A stretch of 33,401 nt of DNA, from positions 56,596-89,996 of the forward strand of contig DHGL01000045.1 of NCBI GenBank assembly GCA_002402725.1, given 5' to 3'. Every line of letters begins with the position of its first letter. Within the stretch, counting starts at the first letter, position 1. Both the position numbers and the translations under genes were made by a program. The stretch is from Anaerolineaceae bacterium UBA4799. Its GTDB lineage: Bacteria; Chloroflexota; Anaerolineae; Anaerolineales; Anaerolineaceae. Shown here in pieces: positions 1 to 6,631 of the stretch. The notes beneath the pieces were generated by a model. The model did no database searches. It was given only the letters and a program-made list of their open reading frames with translations, and was not told the origin of the DNA.

Positions 1-88
1 TGGCGGAAGGGGAGGGATTCGAACCCACGTTGGCTTTCACCAAACCTGTTTTCAAGACAGGCGCCTTAAACCGCTCGGCCACCCTTCC
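1..88 (-). tRNA. tRNA-Ser (anticodon UGA)
   Basis: Read on the minus strand this is a complete class II tRNA. It has a 7-bp acceptor stem (GGAAGGG with CCCTTCC), a G discriminator and an encoded CCA ending exactly at position 1. The anticodon stem CCTGT/ACAGG encloses the loop CTTGAAA, so the anticodon is TGA and it decodes UCA-type serine codons. The long variable arm (TTGG paired with CCAA) is typical of tRNA-Ser. The T stem appears to hold one U-U mismatch at its second pair. A likely promoter lies at 110-138. Confidence 0.95.
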
Positions 89-109
89 TTATTCCCCGCA
101 GGGATTGTC

Positions 110-138
110 ATTTTATCATGAGTGACAGCCGCGGGCAA
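110..138 (-). promoter_or_regulatory. Putative promoter of tRNA-Ser
   Basis: On the minus strand TTGCCC (133-138) lies 17 bases from TAAAAT (110-115). A TG dinucleotide one base upstream makes it an extended -10 box. Predicted transcription starts about 15 bases before the mature tRNA. Confidence 0.5.
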
Positions 139-161
139 GCGCAGTTGCCTGCTCCGCTTGC

Positions 162-770
162 CTACTCCTGCCCGGGTGTGGGCGCGAAAAAGGTCACCGA
201 AGAACCGCTATCCAGGCTGAGTGTTTGCGCCGGCAGCCTGGCCAGGCGCAGCGCCACCACCAGGTCACCCGCCGAGCCTGAAGCGTTGAACACCGCCAGC
301 AAGATGAGCAGGTAACGCAGGTAAGGGGCGGCGAAAGGAATCAGCGCCAGGCACACCAGGCTGATGACCACCAGCGGCAGCAGCGTGGCCAGCATAAACA
401 CCCGTCGTGGCAGGTACCAGCCGCCGGGACTGGCAGAGGCATAGTAGAATTTGAACTCGAATTTAGGTGCGTCAGCGGTGGCGAGCCAGAACACCAACCC
501 GTGCAGCCCCTCATGCACCACGACCATCACCACCGTCATCAGCAGTATGCCGCCCAGGATGGCAGCGAATTGCCCGGTTGATTGGATGGAAAACGTACCC
601 GAACCCGCAGCCCGGTTTGAAAGGCGCAGCGCCAGCACGATCAGCGGCACCAAAAGCACGGGCACCACCAGACTCCAGATGAGCATGGGGATGAGGTCTG
701 AGGTTCTGGTCAGCGTGACGGAGGCGGCCGGGGTGTAACCCGGCGGGAGGGTTTTGACAGGTTTATTCAA
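162..770 (-). CDS. DUF3267-like membrane protein, putative zinc metalloprotease
   Basis: A 202-residue protein with about four hydrophobic segments (roughly 28-50, 68-88, 122-146, 150-163). The sequence shows HEGLH at 86-90, an HExxH zinc motif placed at a membrane segment, and a later NASGSAGDL (162-170) whose Asp could be a third metal ligand. This order (membrane HExxH, then an N..SG.GDL block) is the pattern of DUF3267 proteins, which are thought to be distant relatives of site-2-type intramembrane proteases. Substrate and activity are unknown. The start is TTG at 770; GAGG lies 8 bases upstream on the minus strand and no ATG fits better. It is divergent from the lyase at 834 and is followed on the same strand by tRNA-Ser. 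The fold is fairly secure, the activity is not. Confidence 0.7.
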   Translation of the reverse strand: MNKPVKTLPPGYTPAASVTLTRTSDLIPMLIWSLVVPVLLVPLIVLALRLSNRAAGSGTFSIQSTGQFAAILGGILLMTVVMVVVHEGLHGLVFWLATADAPKFEFKFYYASASPGGWYLPRRVFMLATLLPLVVISLVCLALIPFAAPYLRYLLILLAVFNASGSAGDLVVALRLARLPAQTLSLDSGSSVTFFAPTPGQE

Positions 771-833
771 CGGGTTTTCCTCAATGTAGTATCATTTTAT
801 CGCAAGCCTATATTTCTAACAGGAGTGTTTGCC

Positions 834-1724
834 ATGTCTGTAACCAATCCCCGCGCGCGCAGAGCGCTGATGTACGTGCCCGGCAGCGATGAACGCAAGA
901 TCATTAAATCGACCACGCTTGGGCTGGACTGCGCCATCCTTGACCTGGAGGATGGGGTGGCCTTCAACCGCAAAGAAGAAGCCCGCGGCATCATCCGCCA
1001 GGCGCTGGAAAGCGTGGACTTCGGGCGTACCGAGCGCCTGGTACGTATCAATCCGCTCTACAGCGGCAGGGCGGAGCAGGACCTGGCGGCGGTGCTGCCG
1101 GGTAAACCGGATGCCATTCTGATCCCCAAGGCTGACAGCGCGCAGATCGTGGTGGCAGCGGATGACATCCTCAGCGCGTTCGAGCGCGCGCAGGGCTGGC
1201 TGGCGGGCGGGATTGCCCTGGCGCTGCTCATCGAAAGTGCGGCCGCGTTCGTGAACCTGGCAGAGATCTGCCGGGCGAGCGCGCGTGTGCAGGCGCTGAT
1301 CTTCGGCGCGGAGGATTTCTGCGCGGACACCGGGGTAACACGTACGACTACGGCGCGAGAGCTGCTGTATGCGCGCTCCGCGCTGGTGCTGCACGCGGCG
1401 GCTTTCGGTCTGCAGGCCATTGACATGGTGCAGGTCAACTACCTGGATGCCGCGCTGCTGGAGGCGGAATGCCGCGATGCGGTGGAACTGGGGTTCAGCG
1501 GCAAAACGGTGGTGCACCCGTCGCAGATCGAGGCAGTGCAGCGCGCCTTCACGCCTTCGGAAAAACTCATCACTTATGCACGCGAAATTGTGGATGGCGC
1601 TGCAGCTGCCCAGCGCGACGGCAGCGGTGTGTTCACCCATGAGGGCAAGCTGGTGGACCTGCCGGTGGTCAAGCGGGCGCAGCACATCCTGGCGCGCGCC
1701 CGGGCTGCCGGCATTGAGGTGTAA
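834..1724 (+). CDS. CitE-like HpcH/HpaI aldolase family CoA-ester lyase
   Basis: A 296-residue member of the HpcH/HpaI aldolase/citrate lyase beta family, a TIM barrel that cleaves or forms C-C bonds of acyl-CoA esters such as citryl-, malyl- or citramalyl-CoA. Family landmarks in order are the N-terminal ALMYVPGSDERK, ILDLEDGV (metal and substrate loop), RLVRINPL, DAILIPKAD, ALLIESAAAF (catalytic Glu region), IFGAEDFCADTG (metal ligands) and GFSGKTVVHPSQIE near the C terminus. ATG 834 is chosen because AGGAG sits at 821-825, 8 bases upstream; a GTG at 825 overlaps that site. The gene stands alone: no citrate lyase alpha or gamma subunit and no CoA-transferase is nearby, so the substrate cannot be named. 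A CLYBL-like or malyl-CoA lyase role is equally possible. TATCAT at 790-795 is a weak -10 candidate. Confidence 0.85.
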   Translation: MSVTNPRARRALMYVPGSDERKIIKSTTLGLDCAILDLEDGVAFNRKEEARGIIRQALESVDFGRTERLVRINPLYSGRAEQDLAAVLPGKPDAILIPKADSAQIVVAADDILSAFERAQGWLAGGIALALLIESAAAFVNLAEICRASARVQALIFGAEDFCADTGVTRTTTARELLYARSALVLHAAAFGLQAIDMVQVNYLDAALLEAECRDAVELGFSGKTVVHPSQIEAVQRAFTPSEKLITYAREIVDGAAAAQRDGSGVFTHEGKLVDLPVVKRAQHILARARAAGIEV

Positions 1725-1725
1725 T

Positions 1726-1757
1726 AAAAATCACCGGGGTTGCACTCCGTCCCGGTG
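1726..1757 (-). terminator. Terminator for the FHA-protein transcript, possibly bidirectional
   Basis: CACCGGG (1732-1738) pairs with CCCGGTG (1751-1757) around a 12-base loop. Read on the minus strand the hairpin is followed by ATTTTTATT, so it best serves the minus-strand gene ending at 1777. It lies between two convergent genes and may also stop the lyase transcript, although the plus-strand T run is further away. Confidence 0.5.
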
Positions 1758-1776
1758 TTGGTGACGCGCTTTTCTT

Positions 1777-3675
1777 TCAATCTTCCTTATACGGCAGTAC
1801 CTTCACCCGCCGCGGCATGGCACCGTGCAGCTCAAAAATATATGCCAGCCTGCCGAACTGTACCAGGTCGCCGTGTTCCAGTTTTACGCCCCTGGTGGAT
1901 ACCGGCGCGTAATTCACCCACGTACCCGCCGCTGAACCTGAATCCGCGATGCGGAAATTGCCGTCAGCATCCTTAAAGATACGCGCGTGCAGCGGGCTGA
2001 CCGAGCTATGCACCAGGACGTAATCCGCTTTTCGGCGCTCAGAGCCGATGAGCACCTCATCGTTGCCCAGCGGTATTTCCAGCAGGTAATCCACCGCCGG
2101 GGCTGCGGAGCGCTTCTGGATCAGGCGCGCCGGTGCCAGCCCAACTCCGCGGATGACCGGCCATTTGACCCTGGCGTCAGCATGCTGTGGCGCGAGGGTG
2201 TATTCTCCTTCGATACTGACCGGTTGCGTGACCGGGTCGGAGGTCTTGCCGCCAGCTTTCTTTTTGGGTCTCTTTTTCAGGGTGTTGATCAGTAAAACCA
2301 GACCAATGATGACCACCAGCAGGATGGCGCCTGCGATGACGCCGTTGACCAGAGTAAGCTGCTCGAGGAAGCGGTCTGTGGCGGTTATTTTTTGTTCTTC
2401 GACCGTCACTTCTACAGGAATCTGTATGGTTTGTCCTTTTAATCCGACCCTGTCTTCAACGATGACCTGCAGGTTGTGAAGCCCGCTCTCGGTATAATCC
2501 GAGACGTTCCAGTTGAAGGAATCAAAAGGTGCTGCTTCATTTTCATCCGCCAGACCACCGTCAACGAACAACCGGCTGCTCACAAGTTCACGCGGCAGCC
2601 CGTCGGGAAATTCGACGATGATTTCCAGGCTGACGATATCCGGGGTCAGCACAGAGGCAGATTTCTTTTTGGTCTGGCTCCAACTGCGGGTGATGACGCT
2701 GGGCGGAGAGAGGAAGATGGGATTGGGTGGTAAAACGGTCAGGGTGTACGTTACCGGTTCCGAGGCCAGCGCCAGTTCACCGCGTTTGATATCAAGCACC
2801 AGGCTGTACTCGCCGCTGAGGTTGTTGGCAGTTTCATAGGTGAGGTGGTAGACGTATTCCAACGGGTCAAGCATGTCAACGATGACCGGCAGTTCCTCAG
2901 CCCCGGAAAACAGAAAAAACTGACCGCCTGTTTCCAGCGCGTAGCGTTCCAATTGCAGGGCGGCTTCGCTGCCGGCGTAATCCTGCGGACCGACCAGCCA
3001 GATAAAAATGTGCATGTCACTGCTTTTTGCCCGAGCAATGATTTCCTGCATGGCGGCGAGTTGCACCTCCGTGGGCAGGGGGGTAATGAAGAGCAATGCC
3101 GTGGCTTTGGGGGTTTGCGCGCTGTTACTCAGCGCATTATCCACCGCGGCTGAAAGGCTCGCCATCCCGGGAGCGGCATTGGTCAGGTCAGGCTGGTAGC
3201 TTTCGAGCGCGCTCTGCCAGCTGGCAGGGTTGACCGCGTTGAATTGCAGCACTCCCTCGTTGACCACCAGGTGAAATTCATCCAATGTCTCCGTTGGTTG
3301 AGCGGCGACCCAGTTGAAGAGAGCAGTCTTAATGCGGTCGATGCGCATCACCCCGGAAAAGCGGTTGTCAAGCGTGGGTCCTTCGTTGATTGCCACGTAA
3401 AAACGCACGCCCATCTGCTCCATCTCAAGGGTGTAGGAGGTGACGGCTGTATTGTTTTCGCTTACCCGCAGCTCACCCGGTTTGAGGTCTTTGATGAACG
3501 TGCCTGCAGGATCAAGGGCAGTAAAGCTGGTGCTGATAAGCGGGTATGTGCTGATATCCGGTTCTGAAACCGTGATACTGCCGCTGCTTTGCCCCGTGGC
3601 TGTAGAAAGCGTCACCACCAGCAGCATACCCACCAGCATGCAGGTTGTTAACCAGTTTGATACACACTTGCCCAT
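1777..3675 (-). CDS. Transmembrane VWA-like/FHA domain protein
   Basis: A 632-residue protein. Residues 1-28 form a signal sequence. Residues about 85-270 resemble a von Willebrand A fold, but the expected DxSxS metal motif reads VAINEGP, so metal binding is doubtful. Residues 300-425 look like beta-rich extracellular domains. One membrane helix lies at about 443-464, followed by the basic stop-transfer run KKRPKKK. The C terminus (about 540-615) is an FHA domain with IGS, SSVSPLHA, the histidine of the SxxH motif and GTWVN. FHA domains bind phosphothreonine, so the cytoplasmic end probably docks on a phosphorylated protein. ATG 3675 is preferred over an upstream in-frame start at 3711 because AAAGGA lies 7 bases before it and the signal peptide begins there. 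The gene follows guaA by 49 bases on the same strand. Partner and ligand are unknown. Confidence 0.75.
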   Translation of the reverse strand: MGKCVSNWLTTCMLVGMLLVVTLSTATGQSSGSITVSEPDISTYPLISTSFTALDPAGTFIKDLKPGELRVSENNTAVTSYTLEMEQMGVRFYVAINEGPTLDNRFSGVMRIDRIKTALFNWVAAQPTETLDEFHLVVNEGVLQFNAVNPASWQSALESYQPDLTNAAPGMASLSAAVDNALSNSAQTPKATALLFITPLPTEVQLAAMQEIIARAKSSDMHIFIWLVGPQDYAGSEAALQLERYALETGGQFFLFSGAEELPVIVDMLDPLEYVYHLTYETANNLSGEYSLVLDIKRGELALASEPVTYTLTVLPPNPIFLSPPSVITRSWSQTKKKSASVLTPDIVSLEIIVEFPDGLPRELVSSRLFVDGGLADENEAAPFDSFNWNVSDYTESGLHNLQVIVEDRVGLKGQTIQIPVEVTVEEQKITATDRFLEQLTLVNGVIAGAILLVVIIGLVLLINTLKKRPKKKAGGKTSDPVTQPVSIEGEYTLAPQHADARVKWPVIRGVGLAPARLIQKRSAAPAVDYLLEIPLGNDEVLIGSERRKADYVLVHSSVSPLHARIFKDADGNFRIADSGSAAGTWVNYAPVSTRGVKLEHGDLVQFGRLAYIFELHGAMPRRVKVLPYKED

Positions 3676-3724
3676 GATTATTCCTTTAAAACCATTGTAA
3701 GCGAAAATCAAGTTTTAAGAAAAA

Positions 3725-5281
3725 TCATTCCCATTCGATGGTTGAGGGGGGCTTGGAGGTGACGTCATAAACCACCCGGTTGATACCCGGCACCTCGTTG
3801 ACAATGCGGTTGGCTGCGCGTCCCAGCAAGTCGTAAGGCAGGTGCGCCCAATCTGCGGTCATAAAGTCCTCTGAGTTCACCGCGCGCAGCGCGACGGTTT
3901 CCTGGTAGGTGCGCTGGTCTCCCATCACCCCGACGGAACGAACGGGCAGCAGCACCGCGAAGGCCTGCGCCAGGCGCGGGCTGCCCGGCTCGGGCTTTTG
4001 GTTTAACAAGCCGGCGTTTTCAAGTTCCTCGCGGAAAATGGCATCCGCCAGCTGCAGGCGCTGCACCCGCTCATGGGTCACCTCGCCCAGGCAGCGCACC
4101 GCCAGCCCCGGGCCTGGGAATGGCTGGCGCCAGACCAGTTGCTGTGGGATGCCGAGGGCTTCGCCCACCCGGCGCACTTCGTCTTTGAACAGGTAGCGCA
4201 GTGGTTCAACCAGTTCAAATTTCATGTTTTCGGGCAGCCCACCAACATTGTGATGAGATTTGATGCGCTGCGCCTGGCTGCGTTCCGGGGATGAAGATTC
4301 AACCACGTCCGCGTAGATGGTTCCCTGCACTAAGAAGGTTGGTTTTCCATCGCGGGCGGCTTCCTGCTCGAACACCTCGATGAACTTTGCGCCGATGACG
4401 CGTCTTTTTTCTTCGGGGTCATTGATGCCTTTGAGAGCAGCAAAAAAACTGTTGCTGGCGTCGACCGTGACGACAGGGATACCGAGATGTCGCTTGAGCA
4501 CAGTCTCCACCTGTTCTGCTTCATTCAGGCGCAGCATCCCAGTGTTCACGAATATGGTGCGCAACTGGCTGCCGATGGCGCGGTGCACCAGCGTGGTCGC
4601 CACGGTGGAATCGACGCCACCGCTGACGGCCGAAAGCACGCTCGCGCTGCCCACCTGGCGGCGTATGCGCGCGACGGAGGACGCGATGATGTTCTGCGGA
4701 GTCCAATCTGGTTTCAGCCCGCAGATATCATTGACGAAAGCGCGCAGGATTTCCAGACCGCGCGGGGTGTGGTGCACCTCCGGGTGGAACTGCACGCCGT
4801 AGATGCCCCGCGCTGGGTCACCCATGGCGGCGATGGGGGTGTTGGTGGAGGTTGCGAGTCTACTGAAACCGGGGGGAAGGAGTTCCACCTGGTCGCCGTG
4901 CGACATCCACACGGATTGATGAGCGGTTGTGAGCAACGCGTTAGGGTTGGTGGTTTCGATTTCCGCCAGGCCGTATTCCTTTTTCGTGGAAGCGCATACC
5001 TTGCCACCCAATGCCTGCGCCAGCAACTGCATGCCGTAACAAATTCCCAGCACGGGCAGCCCGGTTTGCAGGATGAAAGGCGGCAGCGCGGGAGCGTTCT
5101 CTTCATATACCGATGAGGGTCCGCCGGAAAGAATAAAACCAGCAGGGTTCAGTTCATTAATTTTTTCCGGTCTGGTATGCCAGGGGAAAATCTCGCAGTA
5201 AACCTGCAATTCACGGACGCGGCGAGCGATGAGCTGCGTGTACTGTGAACCGAAGTCCAGGATGGCAATGGCTGTTTTCAT
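3725..5281 (-). CDS. guaA: GMP synthase (glutamine-hydrolysing)
   Basis: A 518-residue enzyme, close to the usual length, that converts XMP to GMP using ATP and glutamine in the cytoplasm. The N-terminal class I amidotransferase domain shows the nucleophile in GICYGMQ (Cys81) and the His-Glu pair in QFHPEV (166 and 168). The ATP pyrophosphatase domain begins with the P-loop SGGVDS (220-225). The C-terminal dimerisation domain contains PFPGPGLAVRC and ends in the family-typical KPPSTIEWE. The start at 5281 (MKTAIAILDFGSQY) matches the conserved N terminus; the reading frame extends 72 codons upstream but those residues are not part of the family and overlap xpt. It begins 13 bases after xpt, so both form a purine-salvage operon. 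Residues look intact throughout. Confidence 0.98.
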   Translation of the reverse strand: MKTAIAILDFGSQYTQLIARRVRELQVYCEIFPWHTRPEKINELNPAGFILSGGPSSVYEENAPALPPFILQTGLPVLGICYGMQLLAQALGGKVCASTKKEYGLAEIETTNPNALLTTAHQSVWMSHGDQVELLPPGFSRLATSTNTPIAAMGDPARGIYGVQFHPEVHHTPRGLEILRAFVNDICGLKPDWTPQNIIASSVARIRRQVGSASVLSAVSGGVDSTVATTLVHRAIGSQLRTIFVNTGMLRLNEAEQVETVLKRHLGIPVVTVDASNSFFAALKGINDPEEKRRVIGAKFIEVFEQEAARDGKPTFLVQGTIYADVVESSSPERSQAQRIKSHHNVGGLPENMKFELVEPLRYLFKDEVRRVGEALGIPQQLVWRQPFPGPGLAVRCLGEVTHERVQRLQLADAIFREELENAGLLNQKPEPGSPRLAQAFAVLLPVRSVGVMGDQRTYQETVALRAVNSEDFMTADWAHLPYDLLGRAANRIVNEVPGINRVVYDVTSKPPSTIEWE

Positions 5282-5294
5282 GAGCAAATCAGAG

Positions 5295-5867
5295 TTATTC
5301 AGCGAAAATGATTTTGCCGTCATCCATGCTGGTAATCTGCACCAGCGCTTCGATGGGAACATTGAGGAACTGCAGCGCTTCACGGCCGCCCTCGAAGGTT
5401 TTTTCGATGAGAGCGCCGATGCCCACGATTGTTGCGCCGGCAGCCTGGGTGAGGCGCACCAGGCCCAGTATGGTGGCGCCGGTGGCGAGAAAATCATCGA
5501 TGATGAGCACTTTCTCTCCGGGTTTCAGGTATTCCGGGGAGACGATCAGTTCCACCTTGCTGCCCTTGGTGTGAGAAGGCGCGATGGTGAGATACACCGT
5601 ATCGGGCATGGTCACCGGGCGGTTCTTGCGCGCGTACACCACCGGCAGGTTAAGGTGGCGGGCGGTCATCAACGCCGGCGCAATACCCGAGATTTCGGCG
5701 GTGAGAATGCGTGTGGGATTGGTGTACGCGAAGCGCTGCGCGAACTCCAGACCGCACAGGTCCATCAGTTTTGGGTCCACCTGGTGATTGATAAGACTGT
5801 CCACCTTGAGAATGCCGCCCCCCAGGTTTTTCCCTTCGGCGGCCACTCGGTCTTTCAGAGCTTGCAT
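5295..5867 (-). CDS. xpt: Xanthine phosphoribosyltransferase
   Basis: A 190-residue cytoplasmic type I phosphoribosyltransferase that joins xanthine to PRPP to give XMP. The PRPP-binding loop VLIIDDFLATGAT is at about 120-132. The N terminus (MQALKDRVAAEG, then ILKVDSLINHQVDP) and the base-specificity segment are those of Bacillus-type Xpt rather than adenine or hypoxanthine enzymes. GGGAGG lies 5 bases before the ATG at 5867. Its product XMP is the substrate of GuaA encoded immediately downstream, so the pair forms a direct salvage route to GMP. I looked upstream for a purine riboswitch and did not see one: only 88 bases separate this start from the divergent maf start. Confidence 0.95.
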   Translation of the reverse strand: MQALKDRVAAEGKNLGGGILKVDSLINHQVDPKLMDLCGLEFAQRFAYTNPTRILTAEISGIAPALMTARHLNLPVVYARKNRPVTMPDTVYLTIAPSHTKGSKVELIVSPEYLKPGEKVLIIDDFLATGATILGLVRLTQAAGATIVGIGALIEKTFEGGREALQFLNVPIEALVQITSMDDGKIIFAE

Positions 5868-5940
5868 TCATCCCTCCCGGAAAAACGATATAGTCCATTT
5901 TACTCGATATGATTGTAAACGCTTTGCCGGCAGGGGCTGT

Positions 5941-5948
5941 GTTAGAAT
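5941..5948 (+). promoter_or_regulatory. Candidate -10 region directly upstream of maf
   Basis: TAGAAT at 5943-5948 is followed by only 7 bases before the ATG at 5956. The TG of TGT upstream gives an extended -10. No convincing -35 box or Shine-Dalgarno sequence is present, which suggests a leaderless message. Confidence 0.4.
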
Positions 5949-5955
5949 ATTTTCT

Positions 5956-6624
5956 ATGAGCGAACCAATGATCGTCCTGGCTTCAAACTCCCCGCGGCGC
6001 CGGGAAATGCTGGCGTGGATGGAAGTGCCGTTTACCACAACAGCGGCTGACGTGGATGAAACACCGCATGGTGGTGAGACCCCTGAAGCCTACGTTATGC
6101 GCCTGGCGCAGGAAAAAGTTCGCGCCTGTGAACGGCAGGCGCCCTTCAATGCCGTCATACTGGCGGCGGATACCGCCGTGGCAGACGGCAGTCAGATTAT
6201 TGGCAAACCGCTCGATACTGAAGACGCGGTACGCATACTACGCCAGCTGCGCAACCGCCACCACATGGTGCACACAGCGGTGGTCGTTGGCTTGCCTTCA
6301 CGTGGTATATCAGAACTGGAACTTTGCTCCACGCGGGTGAAGATGCGGGCTTATAGCGAGGAAGAACTCGCGGTTTATGTTCAATCGGGTGATCCGCTGG
6401 ACAAAGCGGGTGCCTACGCCATCCAACATGAAGGTTTTAATCCCGTGGATAGACTATCGGGTTGCTACGCCAGTGTCATGGGCTTACCCCTGTGTCACAT
6501 CGAGCGGGCGCTCAGGCGGCTGGGTTTCGGGGTGCGCAAGCGCGTGCCCTACCGCTGCCAGCGGGAGTTGTCTTATATTTGCCCGGTATTCAAACGTATC
6601 CTGGCAGGCGAGGATGTAGGTTAA
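5956..6624 (+). CDS. maf: Maf-family nucleotide pyrophosphatase
   Basis: A 222-residue Maf/HAM1-like protein. This family hydrolyses non-canonical or modified nucleoside triphosphates to monophosphates, cleaning the nucleotide pool, and has been linked to septum control. Visible motifs are ASNSPRRREML at the N terminus (phosphate binding), AADTAV (catalytic Asp72), GKPL with Lys84, and GDPLDKAGAYAIQ. The body is normal, but about 30 extra residues follow the last core helix (191-222), are basic and contain two cysteines 8 apart. ATG 5956 gives the standard N terminus; the open frame upstream overlaps xpt and is not family-like. No Shine-Dalgarno site is visible and a -10 box lies 7 bases upstream. 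The PBP gene begins 7 bases after the stop, so the two are probably cotranscribed. Confidence 0.92.
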   Translation: MSEPMIVLASNSPRRREMLAWMEVPFTTTAADVDETPHGGETPEAYVMRLAQEKVRACERQAPFNAVILAADTAVADGSQIIGKPLDTEDAVRILRQLRNRHHMVHTAVVVGLPSRGISELELCSTRVKMRAYSEEELAVYVQSGDPLDKAGAYAIQHEGFNPVDRLSGCYASVMGLPLCHIERALRRLGFGVRKRVPYRCQRELSYICPVFKRILAGEDVG

Positions 6625-6631
6625 ACAAACC

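Noticed and set aside
816..1685. 289-codon open frame on the minus strand over the CoA-ester lyase
   Set aside because: It is antisense to a gene with clear family motifs, has no recognisable domain and arises from the biased third codon positions.
5868..5955. Purine riboswitch upstream of xpt
   Set aside because: xpt-guaA operons often carry one, but this gap is only 88 bases, contains the maf promoter and shows none of the expected aptamer stems.
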